Source: Roseburia sp.
GTDB lineage: Bacteria > Bacillota > Clostridia > Lachnospirales > Lachnospiraceae
Assembly (NCBI GenBank): GCA_023664685.1
Contig: JAMPFC010000010.1
Coordinates: 1-49,945, forward strand
Direction: 5' to 3'
Length of the DNA: 49,945 bases
Shown here: positions 8,381 to 16,033 of the stretch, one piece after another
Layout of the letters: each line of letters begins with the position of its first letter
How positions within the stretch are numbered: position 1 is the stretch's first letter
Translations under genes and position numbers: made by a program
Notes under the pieces: model-generated
Seen by the model: only the letters and a program-made list of their open reading frames with translations
Databases searched by the model: none
What the model was told of the DNA's origin: nothing

Positions 8381-8602
8381 TCGCCTCTCCTCAGCTGCAC
8401 AAACCGGACTGCATCCGTCCGCTTCTTTTCATTTATAAATGCACGAAAGCGCCCCCGATCCAATCGCACGGATCAAATCCCCTTTTGTTCCATATCAGGT
8501 ATCGATCAAAGTGCCGCCGGATCACGGACGCCGTCATAGCCCAATGACGCAAGGCTGAAACTCATTTCATCTCCCGCCATCGTGCTGATCCCATATCTGT
8601 CG
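8381..8602 (-). other. 222-bp spacer upstream of recD2 with short open frames
   Basis: Two short minus-strand frames read like protein but match nothing I know. One is about 24 codons from an ATG at about 8566 (MAGDEMSFSLASLGYDGV...). The other is about 37 codons from a GTG preceded by AAAAGGGG (MRLDRGRFRAFINEKKRTD...), overlapping the start of recD2. They could be leader peptides, decayed gene pieces or chance frames. No clear terminator or promoter was seen. Confidence 0.3.
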
Positions 8603-8959
8603 TCATTTATTTCTCGTCATCGACTCATACAAAGTCTGTGCGATTCCCAGACCATTTCCACTGGAAACCATATTCTCTGCCAGTGCCTGATACATGTTGT
8701 CGCTGAACATATCCAGATATTCACTGCCTTCTTCTTCCTCATCATCGCTGAACACTTTTGCCGCTTCCTCCATCGACTGGAACATTTTCTGCAAAAGATA
8801 TACTTCAAAATCCTCGCACGCCGACATCATTTCTTCATCGGTCTCAGCGTCGTTGATCTGGTTGGTCAGTTTATTGGAAGAAGCCATCGAAGATACCGCA
8901 TCTGCACCGACGGATGAACTTCCTAATCCATTATAAAGATCATTTACTGATAATGACAT
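8603..8959 (-). CDS. FlgJ-like rod-binding protein
   Basis: A 118-aa protein corresponding to the N-terminal rod-binding domain of FlgJ without the muramidase half, the form common in Firmicutes. Residues about 40-118 carry the family pattern CEDFEVYLLQKMFQSM, then an acidic stretch DDEEEEGSEYLDMFSD, and NGLGIAQTLYESM at the end. It should act in the cell envelope as a cap or scaffold for assembly of the flagellar rod. It directly follows two rod-protein genes on the same strand (48-bp gap), and a GGAGG site precedes its ATG. The lack of a peptidoglycan hydrolase domain means that another enzyme must open the wall. Confidence 0.85.
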   Translation of the reverse strand: MSLSVNDLYNGLGSSSVGADAVSSMASSNKLTNQINDAETDEEMMSACEDFEVYLLQKMFQSMEEAAKVFSDDEEEEGSEYLDMFSDNMYQALAENMVSSGNGLGIAQTLYESMTRNK

Positions 8960-9007
8960 ACTCTATTCCTCCATTTCTACGCTGCTCTTACGCCGCTATG
9001 AACCGCT

Positions 9008-9817
9008 TTACGATCTGAGGTTGTTTGCCTGCTGGAGCATCTCGTCCGAAGCTGTGATCGCTTTTGAATTCATCTCGTAAGCACGCTGTGCGATGATCAT
9101 GTTTACCATCTCATCTACCGCCTGTACGTTTGATCCCTCCAGACGCCCGGACACGATCTTGGAATCGAGCTGGTCTGCCGAGTAGATCGTCGGGACACCA
9201 GACGCCGGTGACTCTTTCAGGATCGTATCGGAAGTACGCTCAAGTCCTGATGGGTTCGGGAAAAATGCCAACCCGATCTGGATTCCCATAAGCTGTGCAT
9301 TTCCTGTCGCATCCGGATACATAAAGTTTCCATACTGATCGACGGAAAGAAGGGACGAATCCAGTTCTCTGTCAAATTCGATCGGATTTCCATTTGTGTC
9401 CAGAACCGGATATCCATTGGAATCCGTAAGAGCCATTCCATTCTCTGTGATCGACACATTGAAATTTCCGTTTCTTGTATAGCCAATGCTTCCGTCATTC
9501 ATTCTTACCTGAAAAAATCCCTCGCCTTGGATCGCATAATCAAATGGCCCGCTGGAATCGAGAAGCGGCCCCTGCGTAAAATCAGAGACGATCGCAGCCG
9601 GTCTTACACCAAGTCCGACCTGCGCACTTACCGGCTTTGGCTCTCCGGTACTGTCATAAGATTTTACCTGAAGCGTCTGATAGATCAGGGATTTAAAATT
9701 AACTGCCTCTGTTTTATACCCCGTCGAATTGATATTGGACAGGTTGTTTGAAATTGTATCAAGATTTGTCTGCTGGGCAATCATTCCAGATGCCGCAGTC
9801 CAAAGTGAACGCATCAT
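9008..9817 (-). CDS. flgG: Flagellar rod/hook-basal body protein, FlgG/FlhP type
   Basis: A 269-aa axial flagellar protein. The N-terminal motif (WTAASGMIAQQTNLDTISNN, residues about 6-25) and the C-terminal heptad region (AVDEMVNMIIAQRAYEMN, about 234-251) are the coiled-coil ends shared by rod and hook proteins. The central FlgE/F/G domain has GEGFFQV and YTRNGNF. The start is doubled (ATG ATG) behind AGGAGG. It lies 59 bp after a paralog, itself after mbl, the same order as B. subtilis mbl-flhO-flhP, where it corresponds to flhP. It is exported by the flagellar type III apparatus. Whether it is the distal rod protein rather than another rod subunit is inferred from order and length. Confidence 0.92.
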   Translation of the reverse strand: MMRSLWTAASGMIAQQTNLDTISNNLSNINSTGYKTEAVNFKSLIYQTLQVKSYDSTGEPKPVSAQVGLGVRPAAIVSDFTQGPLLDSSGPFDYAIQGEGFFQVRMNDGSIGYTRNGNFNVSITENGMALTDSNGYPVLDTNGNPIEFDRELDSSLLSVDQYGNFMYPDATGNAQLMGIQIGLAFFPNPSGLERTSDTILKESPASGVPTIYSADQLDSKIVSGRLEGSNVQAVDEMVNMIIAQRAYEMNSKAITASDEMLQQANNLRS

Positions 9818-9876
9818 ATTCTTATCCTCCTAACACATCTGCGGTATCACAGATCCGTGTACCGCCCACAAAACCA

Positions 9877-10653
9877 TTATCCAAGTCTGCCGACCTGATT
9901 TACCGCCTTGTCGAGCATCGAATCCATCGAACGGATCATCTTCTGGTTCGCCTCGTATGCTCTCGTTATAGTAATCATATCGACCATTTCGGACACAACA
10001 TTAACATTTGACTGCTCGGTATATCCCTGAAGGATCGTTCCGGTCGCCTCCCGCTCTGTGGCACCATCTACGACGGTATACATATTGTCGCCCACTTTGA
10101 GTATGTAATCATAATCCGTAAAATCCGTGAGCTTTACCCGGTCGATGACCGCTCCGTCCGCTGTGATCGTACCATCCTTATCAATGGCAATGCTCGTTGC
10201 GTCCGTCGGAATGCTGATGTCTCCGCCCTCGCCCTGAACATGGTTTCCTTCTGAATCTACAAGTATTCCATCCTTTGTCACCTGAAAACTTCCGTCACGG
10301 GTATATCTGGTCGACGTTTCCCCGCTTGAATTTGTATAATTGATCGTGAAAAATCCATTTCCACTGATGGCTAGGTCAAAGTTCCCGCCTGTTTCACGGA
10401 CGGAACCCTGTGAATAATCCGTATACACCTCGCCAACCTTCACACCAAGACTCATCCTGCCGATCGCCTCGTTGTGGTAAGCCTGAGATCCATCTCTGAT
10501 CTTGATCGTCAGTAATTGATCAAACGCCTGACTGCTCACGCTCTCCTGCTTATAGCCGAAAGTCGCAGAATTTGCCAGATTGTTTGAAACCACATCCAAT
10601 CTCTTCTGTTCGTTGACCATCCCTGTCCACGAAGTATAAAGACCTCTTAGCAT
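9877..10653 (-). CDS. flgF: Flagellar rod protein, FlgF/FlhO type
   Basis: A 258-aa axial flagellar protein. The N-terminal motif is WTGMVNEQKRLDVVSNNLAN (residues about 9-28). The middle domain has SGNGFFTI and YTRDGSFQV. The C-terminal stretch is NVVSEMVDMITITRAYEANQ. The site AAAGGAGGG lies before the ATG. It sits 21 bp after mbl and is probably translated from the same message, matching flhO in B. subtilis. It shares the family core with the following flgG-like gene but is otherwise well diverged, so the two are separate structural subunits rather than a recent duplication. Confidence 0.9.
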   Translation of the reverse strand: MLRGLYTSWTGMVNEQKRLDVVSNNLANSATFGYKQESVSSQAFDQLLTIKIRDGSQAYHNEAIGRMSLGVKVGEVYTDYSQGSVRETGGNFDLAISGNGFFTINYTNSSGETSTRYTRDGSFQVTKDGILVDSEGNHVQGEGGDISIPTDATSIAIDKDGTITADGAVIDRVKLTDFTDYDYILKVGDNMYTVVDGATEREATGTILQGYTEQSNVNVVSEMVDMITITRAYEANQKMIRSMDSMLDKAVNQVGRLG

Positions 10654-10674
10654 AATGCCCTCCTTTGATATTAC

Positions 10675-11661
10675 TTAATCATCATCTGTCGTTCCGCTTA
10701 GGAACTCAACATATTTACCGGTTCCGATGGCAACTGCTGTCATCGGTTCCTCAGCCGTCATCGTTGTGATGCCGGTCTTACTTTCAATCAATTCTTCCAA
10801 ACCATATAAAAGACTTCCGCCACCGGTCAGTACGATTCCCCGGTCTGCGATATCTGCCGCCAGTTCCGGCGGTGTCTTCTCCAGTACGCTGTGGACTGCC
10901 TCCACGATCTGGAGTGTCGTATCCCTCAGTGCTTCCTCTGTCTCCTGCGATGTAACTGTGATCGTCTTGGGAAGTCCTGTCACAAGATTTCTTCCCCTCA
11001 CATCAACCTCTTCAAGTTCCGGACGCGGAAAAGCAGAACCGATCCGTATCTTGATATCCTCCGCTGTCCTCTCACCAATGAGCAGATTATGTTTCTTTCT
11101 CATATATCGGACGATCGCGTCATCAAAATCATCCCCGGCGATCTTGATCGAAGTACTTACTACCGTTCCTCCGAGTGAGATCACTGCAATATCCGATGTA
11201 CCGCCCCCGATATCCACGATCATATTTCCACACGGCCTCGCAATATCGATACCGGCACCGATCGCCGCTGCAATCGGCTCTTCAATGATCTTGACGTCTC
11301 TTGCGCCCGCCTGAAATGCAGCGTCCTCTACCGCCTTTCTCTCAACCTCTGTGACCCCGCTCGGCACACAAATACTGATCAGCGGCTTGCGGAATCTCTG
11401 CTTTCCAACTGCTTTCTGGATAAAATACTTGAGCATTTTCTCCGTAACGGTATAATCTGATATAACGCCCTGTCTGAGCGGCCGGACTGCTACTATATTT
11501 CCGGGTGTACGGCCAAGCATGAGCCTCGCCTCTTCACCGATTGCTTTTATCCTGTTTGTATCCCTGTCAAATGCGACTACGCTGGGTTCTTTCAGTACAA
11601 CACCCTTGCCTTTTACATAAACAAGAATGCTGGCAGTACCCAAATCTATTCCAATGTCCAT
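10675..11661 (-). CDS. mbl: MreB-family actin-like protein, Mbl type
   Basis: A 328-aa bacterial actin. Phosphate-1 motif GIDLGTASILVY lies at residues 3-14, phosphate-2 motif DIGGGTSDIAVIS near 158, and the adenosine motif GGGSLLYGL near 288. It should polymerise along the membrane and guide lateral cell-wall synthesis. The mbl assignment over mreB rests on its place directly upstream of the flhO/flhP-type rod genes and the absence of mreC/mreD. The ATG follows AAAGGAG. A promoter candidate lies 130 bp upstream. The C-terminus is acidic (TTDDD). Confidence 0.9.
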   Translation of the reverse strand: MDIGIDLGTASILVYVKGKGVVLKEPSVVAFDRDTNRIKAIGEEARLMLGRTPGNIVAVRPLRQGVISDYTVTEKMLKYFIQKAVGKQRFRKPLISICVPSGVTEVERKAVEDAAFQAGARDVKIIEEPIAAAIGAGIDIARPCGNMIVDIGGGTSDIAVISLGGTVVSTSIKIAGDDFDDAIVRYMRKKHNLLIGERTAEDIKIRIGSAFPRPELEEVDVRGRNLVTGLPKTITVTSQETEEALRDTTLQIVEAVHSVLEKTPPELAADIADRGIVLTGGGSLLYGLEELIESKTGITTMTAEEPMTAVAIGTGKYVEFLSGTTDDD

Positions 11662-11789
11662 GACTTTCTCCTTTCTTACTTTTCCCGAATATTCCCCGAT
11701 GTTTTTCCCATTTTGTCATACATATATCTGTTCCGGTGTTTCGTCTTCATTCTTCCCTAATTCTATGTCTGGTAAACATACTCTTCTTC

Positions 11790-11818
11790 ATTATAAACCT
11801 ATTTCGTCAATTTTTAAA
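11790..11818 (-). promoter_or_regulatory. Candidate promoter for mbl-flagellar rod operon
   Basis: On the minus strand a perfect TATAAT (11790-11795) lies 17 bp after TTTAAA (11813-11818), a 4-of-6 match to the -35 box. It leaves a 5' leader of about 120 nt before the mbl ATG. No other good sigma-A site was seen in the 213-bp gap. Confidence 0.5.
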
Positions 11819-11874
11819 TGCTTTTTTTCAAATTTAACATTTATTTTACATTTTTCGCCGCTCTCTGACGCCGA

Positions 11875-13248
11875 TCAGTCCCCAGCGTCTTTTGCCGCTT
11901 GGATCATGATCGCACACTCGATCCGCTTTTTCTGGAGTTCACAGCCGATCTCATATGGTTTATCAAGCCTGTGGTGCATATTATATGCATTCGCCGCACA
12001 GCCGCCACTACAATAAAATTTGGCAAAGCAGTTTCGGCACTCCTCTTTGGCGTAGACATTGCAAAGTTTAAATTCATCCCGAATCTGGTCGTTTACAATG
12101 CCCTCATCGACATTTCCGAGCAGAAAATCTTCATTTCCTACAAATTGGTGGCACGGATACAGATCTCCCCACGGCGTCACAGCCAGATACTCTGTCCCCG
12201 AGCCACAGCCTGAGAGCCGCTTATAGACACATGGGCCGCCGCTCAGGTCGATCATATAATGGAAAAAATGAAATCCTCTTCCCTCTTTTTCTCTCTTTAT
12301 CATTTCCTTTGCCAGTCTGTCATACCCCTCGCAGATCAGCGGGATGTCCTCCTCACGGATCGCATAAGGCTCTTCCGGCCCCGCCACGACCGGCTCCACA
12401 GAAATCTGCTCAAATCCCTCATCCGCCAGATGAAGCACATCCTCGACAAAGTCAAGATTGTAATGGGTGAAAGTCCCACGCACATAATATCTCGTCTGGT
12501 TTCTGCTCGCCGCCACCTTTTTAAATTTATCCAAAATCAGATCATAGCTTCCGTCGCCATTTTTATTTGGCCGCATGCGGTCATGCACTTCTTTTCTTCC
12601 GTCAATGCTCAGGACGATATTGTCCATTTCTTTATTTGCAAATTCAATGATCTCATCATCGAGCAGGACACCGTTTGTCGTGAGCGTAAAGCGAAAATGC
12701 TTGTCATGCTCCTTTTCCAGCCTCCGCCCATATGCCACCAGTTTTTTTACGACTTCAAAATTCATAAGCGGCTCGCCGCCAAAAAAATCCACTTCCAGAT
12801 TTTTCCGGTTTCCCGAATTTGCCACGAGAAAATCCAGTGCTTTCTTTCCCGTCTCATAACTCATGAGAGACCGGTCTCCCCGGTACTCGCCCTCCCCGGC
12901 GAAACAGTACTGGCAGGAAAGGTTGCAGGCGTGGGCAATATGCAGGCACAACGCTTTCACAACGGTCTGGCGCTGTTTAAAATCGATCACGCCTTCCTTA
13001 TAAGTATCTTCGGTAAAGAGCGTCCCATCTGCTTTCATCTCCTCGAGTTCTTCATACAACTCTTTAAGTTCCTCCGGCGTTATACCGGCATCCTTATATT
13101 TCTCGCAGATCTGCCCTGTAATCTCACCCTGACCTTTTTTCTCATACATCCCGATCACATCATATGCCACGTCGTCCACGACATGCACAGAACCGCTGTT
13201 TACGTCCAATACGATGTTGTAACCGTTGTTTTTATATTGATGAATCAT
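11875..13248 (-). CDS. scfB: SCIFF peptide radical SAM maturase
   Basis: A 457-aa radical SAM enzyme. The N-terminal about 85 residues form the peptide-recognition (RRE-like) region. The 4Fe-4S/SAM cluster motif is C108/C112/C115 (ACNLSCQYC). The C-terminal half is a SPASM domain rich in cysteines (GCGSGTEY, YPCHQF, CRNCFAKFYCSGGC). These enzymes form thioether bonds in the SCIFF precursor, which is encoded just upstream. The start at 13248 is chosen because GGAG lies 8 nt before this ATG and the protein then begins MIHQYKNNGYNIV. An earlier in-frame ATG at 13287 has no such site and would add 13 unlikely residues. Confidence 0.95.
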   Translation of the reverse strand: MIHQYKNNGYNIVLDVNSGSVHVVDDVAYDVIGMYEKKGQGEITGQICEKYKDAGITPEELKELYEELEEMKADGTLFTEDTYKEGVIDFKQRQTVVKALCLHIAHACNLSCQYCFAGEGEYRGDRSLMSYETGKKALDFLVANSGNRKNLEVDFFGGEPLMNFEVVKKLVAYGRRLEKEHDKHFRFTLTTNGVLLDDEIIEFANKEMDNIVLSIDGRKEVHDRMRPNKNGDGSYDLILDKFKKVAASRNQTRYYVRGTFTHYNLDFVEDVLHLADEGFEQISVEPVVAGPEEPYAIREEDIPLICEGYDRLAKEMIKREKEGRGFHFFHYMIDLSGGPCVYKRLSGCGSGTEYLAVTPWGDLYPCHQFVGNEDFLLGNVDEGIVNDQIRDEFKLCNVYAKEECRNCFAKFYCSGGCAANAYNMHHRLDKPYEIGCELQKKRIECAIMIQAAKDAGD

Positions 13249-13376
13249 TTCTTTTCTCCGTGTTTGTTCTTTGCAAAAAAAGTGCAAAAAGAAAACTTTT
13301 TTAATTAGACAAGAAAGGACTTTGCCCGACTTTCGCCAAATCAGACAAGTCCTTCATTCCCATATAGCATTTTTAC

Positions 13377-13517
13377 TTATTTGTTCTCACAACTCTGGTT
13401 TCCCACTGTACAGGACGTCTTGCATGCAGACTGACAGGATGTCTGGCACTCGCCGCATCCGCCTTTTTTTACTGTATCCTTGAGATTCTTTGTTGTGAGT
13501 GTCTTGATTCTTTTCAT
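13377..13517 (-). CDS. scfA: SCIFF (six-cysteine) ranthipeptide precursor
   Basis: A 46-aa peptide. A basic leader (MKRIKTLTTKNLKDTVKKGG) precedes a core with six cysteines at positions 21, 24, 28, 32, 36 and 43. This is the SCIFF pattern (six cysteines in forty-five), near-universal in Clostridia, and the substrate of the adjacent radical SAM maturase. Work on other SCIFF peptides placed a thioether between Cys32 and Thr37; both residues are at these positions here. A purine-rich site (GAAAGGAAA) precedes the ATG. The 89-140-bp gap to the maturase may carry an RNA control, but no clear hairpin was seen. No peptidase-transporter lies nearby, so export is unexplained. Confidence 0.95.
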   Translation of the reverse strand: MKRIKTLTTKNLKDTVKKGGCGECQTSCQSACKTSCTVGNQSCENK

Positions 13518-13545
13518 AATGCGTTTCCTTTCTTCCATGTCATTC

Positions 13546-13560
13546 CTGAATTAGATTCAG
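13546..13560. promoter_or_regulatory. Interrupted palindrome at the start of the scfA transcript
   Basis: CTGAAT-tag-ATTCAG, perfect 6-bp arms. It overlaps the inner edge of the -10 box and the expected start site of the scfA promoter, so it could be an operator or a short 5' hairpin. Confidence 0.4.
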
Positions 13561-13587
13561 TATAGCACAAAGCAGGGTAGATTTCAA
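13559..13587 (-). promoter_or_regulatory. Promoter of the SCIFF locus
   Basis: On the minus strand TTGAAA (13582-13587), 17 bp spacer, TATACT (13559-13564) preceded by TGC, an extended -10. It lies about 40 bp upstream of the scfA ATG. Confidence 0.68.
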
Positions 13588-13620
13588 CACAAACCTATTT
13601 TTTACAAAAATTTACAAATA

Positions 13621-14004
13621 TCATTTTATCCCCGCCCGTATCATCCCGCCGAGCATTCCCGAAAAGACGCATACCAAAAAGGCTGTCAGCATACCGGGCA
13701 GTTGATCTGCGAGGCTCTGGTTCCAGATTGCACTGACACAATATGTCACCACAAAATAAATGACTCCTGTCAGCCCGCCGCCGAGATAACGCTTTTCCCC
13801 GAGACAGCCGCTAAACAAAAATCCCCCCGCCAGACATGATATCACATATGTAAATAAAATTCCGCCATTGGCGCCCGCCGCAGATATTTTAAACTTATAC
13901 ATGACAAACGAAAGCACGAGCAACACGACTGCTGTGATCACATACGCCAGAACAACACTTTTTATCATTTTAACCGCTTTGCCTTTTATACTCATTTCCC
14001 TCAT
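13621..14004 (-). CDS. TIGR04086-type small membrane protein
   Basis: About 127 aa with four hydrophobic helices (near residues 18-38, 47-65, 75-93 and 100-122 of the chosen form) and a glycine-rich pattern (CLAGGFLFSGCLGEKR, GMLGGMIRAG). It resembles the family TIGR04086 that is often coded next to SCIFF in Clostridia (recalled; fits the location here). The function is unknown. The start is uncertain: ATG codons at 14004 and 13995 both lie close behind G-rich stretches. A frame open to 14133 would add a hydrophilic tail that overlaps the divergent promoter and is unlikely. Confidence 0.75.
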   Translation of the reverse strand: MREMSIKGKAVKMIKSVVLAYVITAVVLLVLSFVMYKFKISAAGANGGILFTYVISCLAGGFLFSGCLGEKRYLGGGLTGVIYFVVTYCVSAIWNQSLADQLPGMLTAFLVCVFSGMLGGMIRAGIK

Positions 14005-14059
14005 CCCCCATATTTTTACGGTCATCACCGGATTTCGATTATTTTTTATTATATGAGGC

Positions 14060-14088
14060 TTACAATTCACATATGCATGTGCTATAAT
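14060..14088 (+). promoter_or_regulatory. Promoter of the PHP phosphoesterase gene
   Basis: TTACAA (14060-14065), 17-bp spacer, perfect TATAAT (14083-14088) with TGC in front, an extended -10. The spacer contains the inverted repeat CACAT-atgc-ATGTG. The start codon lies about 46 bp downstream of the -10. Confidence 0.7.
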
Positions 14089-14134
14089 GTTTTTCGGGAT
14101 AATATGAACATCTGACACATTATGGAGGGACAAG

Positions 14135-14986
14135 ATGAGATATATTGATTTACACGTTCATTCAAACTGTTCTGATGGCACTCTGACGCCGGAGGAACTC
14201 GTTCTGAGGGGGATCAAAAAAGATTTGGTTGCCTTTGCCCTCACAGATCATGATACCGTAGACGGGGTGGGGCGCGCCATAAAAAAGGCAGAGGAACTTG
14301 AGAACCACATACAGGTCATCCCCGGCGTGGAGCTTTCCTGCCAGTATCCTGTGACAGCGGAAAAAAATGTGGAAATCCATATCCTCGGCTATAAGATCGA
14401 CTACACAGACGAAACTCTTGTCGAGACTTTGAAAAATGTGGCAAAAGAGCGGGACAACCGCAATAAAAAGATGTGCGAAAATCTTCACAATGCCGGATAT
14501 CCGATCAGCTATGAGGAACTCACAGAAAAATTTGGCGATATGATCCTTACGAGGGCACACTTTGCCAAACTCCTTCTGCAAAACGGAGGCGTTCCCTCGA
14601 TGGATTATGCATTCAAAACCTGCCTCGCTGTCGACAGTCCGTATTTTGTGAACAGGGAATACCTGACGCCAGAGAAGGCGATCCGTCTGATCCAAAACGC
14701 CGGCGGAATCCCTGTCCTCGCCCATCCTCTTCTCTACAAATTGTCCGTAAGCGAGATCCGGCGGATGTTAGATCTGTTAAAAGAATATGGCATCCGGGGA
14801 ATTGAGGCGCTTTACTCGCGCAATCACGGAACCGATGAAGCATTTGTGCGCAAACTGGCAAATGAATACGGGCTTTTCATCACCGGCGGATCGGATTTCC
14901 ACGGAGACAATAAGCCCGATATTGAAATGGGTACCGGCACGGGGAATCTGAGAGTACCGGTTATGCTTTTGGAGAACCTAAAGTAA
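14135..14986 (+). CDS. PHP-domain metallophosphoesterase
   Basis: A 283-aa protein of the PHP superfamily. Metal ligands are visible in HVH (H7, H9), LTDHD (37-40), PGVELS, the AHP motif near 190 (PVLAHPLL) and the C-terminal GGSDFHG near 252-258. Close relatives hydrolyse nucleoside 3',5'-bisphosphates or degrade short RNA (YciV/RNase AM family), so a phosphoesterase acting on a nucleotide product is the best guess. GGAGGGAC precedes the ATG. It converges with thiE and the two coding ends overlap by 26 bp. Confidence 0.9.
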   Translation: MRYIDLHVHSNCSDGTLTPEELVLRGIKKDLVAFALTDHDTVDGVGRAIKKAEELENHIQVIPGVELSCQYPVTAEKNVEIHILGYKIDYTDETLVETLKNVAKERDNRNKKMCENLHNAGYPISYEELTEKFGDMILTRAHFAKLLLQNGGVPSMDYAFKTCLAVDSPYFVNREYLTPEKAIRLIQNAGGIPVLAHPLLYKLSVSEIRRMLDLLKEYGIRGIEALYSRNHGTDEAFVRKLANEYGLFITGGSDFHGDNKPDIEMGTGTGNLRVPVMLLENLK

Positions 14987-15605
14987 TCAATCTTTCGGCA
15001 GCGGCGGTTATGTTCCTTGCAGCAAGGACTGCTGAGATGACCGCTGCACCGTCGACGCCTGTTTCTTTTAATTTTCCAATATTTTCCATATTGATCCCGC
15101 CAATGGCTACCACCGGAATTTTTACTGTTTTCTTGATCTTCTGCAGTTCCTGAAGCGAGACATGGTGGGTATCCGCTTTTGTAGATGTCCCGAACACATC
15201 ACCTGCCCCGATATAATCTGCGCCATCTTTTTGCGCCCGAAGAGCAAGTTCTGCGTTCCATGCCGACACCCCGATGATCTTATCCGGCCCGAGAAGTTCT
15301 CTGGCTGTCGCCGCCGGAAGATCCTTCTGCCCGAGATGAACCCCATCGGCATCCACTGCCATAGCGATGTCTAGCCGGTCATTGATGATCAGCGGAACCT
15401 CATACGCATCCGTGATCTCCTTTACTTCATGCGCAGTTTCCAAAAATTTCCTTCCCGTACAATCTTTTTCCCTGAGCTGAACGATTGTCACACCGCCCTT
15501 TATCGCAAGCTCTACCGCCTCTGCGATCGTATCCGTCGTCATTAACTCCCTGTCCGTACACAGATAAAGCGTGTAATCGACCCGTGGTTTCATGAACCAT
15601 GTCAC
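14961..15605 (-). CDS. thiE: Thiamine phosphate synthase
   Basis: A 214-aa TIM-barrel enzyme that joins the thiazole and pyrimidine pyrophosphate to give thiamine phosphate. Family motifs present: TIVQLREKD near 40-48, IINDRLDIA, GVHLGQKDL, GAGDVFGTSTKAD and VVAIGGI. The ATG overlaps the stop of the CBS gene by 4 bp; a second ATG four codons later is possible. It is the last gene of a tight operon of uncharacterised genes, with no other thiamine gene in the window and no recognisable TPP riboswitch near it. The thiazole and pyrimidine must come from elsewhere or from salvage. Confidence 0.93.
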   Translation of the reverse strand: MTWFMKPRVDYTLYLCTDRELMTTDTIAEAVELAIKGGVTIVQLREKDCTGRKFLETAHEVKEITDAYEVPLIINDRLDIAMAVDADGVHLGQKDLPAATARELLGPDKIIGVSAWNAELALRAQKDGADYIGAGDVFGTSTKADTHHVSLQELQKIKKTVKIPVVAIGGINMENIGKLKETGVDGAAVISAVLAARNITAAAERLITLGSPKA

Positions 15606-16033
15606 TCCTTTTCCTTTATTTTCTGCTTTAATTCCACAATCCGGTCTCTAAAATGCTTGATCACCGCTTTTCGGGTGATGATGCCGACAAACAGATTTCT
15701 GTCATCGACAACCGGAACAAAGTTCTGGTTGAGGACACGCTCCAAAAGATCCTCCACCGTCGCAGACACCCTGACCGGCTGATTCCAATTTTCCCGCACG
15801 ATATCGCTTACTCTTTCATTTTCAAGGCGATGGAGACCACCATCGTCCTTCTTAAAAATATGCCACAGAAAATCCCCTTCGTTCACCGTCCCCGCATAGT
15901 ATCCCTCGCGGGACAGCACCGGCGCCGCAGTATATCCGTGCGACCGCATTTTCTCAAGCCCCTGCCTGAGCGTATGGTCTTCATATAAGAAAGACACCGT
16001 ATTCTTTGGTTTCAATAAGAAAAGTATATTCAT
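15602..16033 (-). CDS. CBS-pair protein
   Basis: A 143-aa protein made almost wholly of two CBS motifs (about residues 8-62 and 74-130; YTAAPVLSREGYYAGTV and FVPVVDDRNLFVGIITRKAV). A charged helical tail ends KQKIKEKE. CBS pairs bind adenine nucleotides and act as energy or ligand sensors. The ATG overlaps the stop of the coiled-coil membrane protein by 4 bp (ATGA) and the gene end overlaps thiE by 4 bp, so translation is coupled. GGAGG lies just upstream. It may be the ligand-sensing part of the operon (inference). Confidence 0.88.
   Translation of the reverse strand: MNILFLLKPKNTVSFLYEDHTLRQGLEKMRSHGYTAAPVLSREGYYAGTVNEGDFLWHIFKKDDGGLHRLENERVSDIVRENWNQPVRVSATVEDLLERVLNQNFVPVVDDRNLFVGIITRKAVIKHFRDRIVELKQKIKEKE

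Noticed and set aside
7385-8539. Long plus-strand open frame of 384 codons opposite recD2
   Set aside because: It is antisense to a motif-complete RecD2 helicase, has low-complexity His/Phe/Ile-rich composition typical of shadow frames and no ribosome site.
12259-13308. Plus-strand open frame of 349 codons opposite the SCIFF maturase
   Set aside because: It mirrors a gene with clear radical SAM and SPASM motifs; composition is shadow-like and no known pattern is seen.
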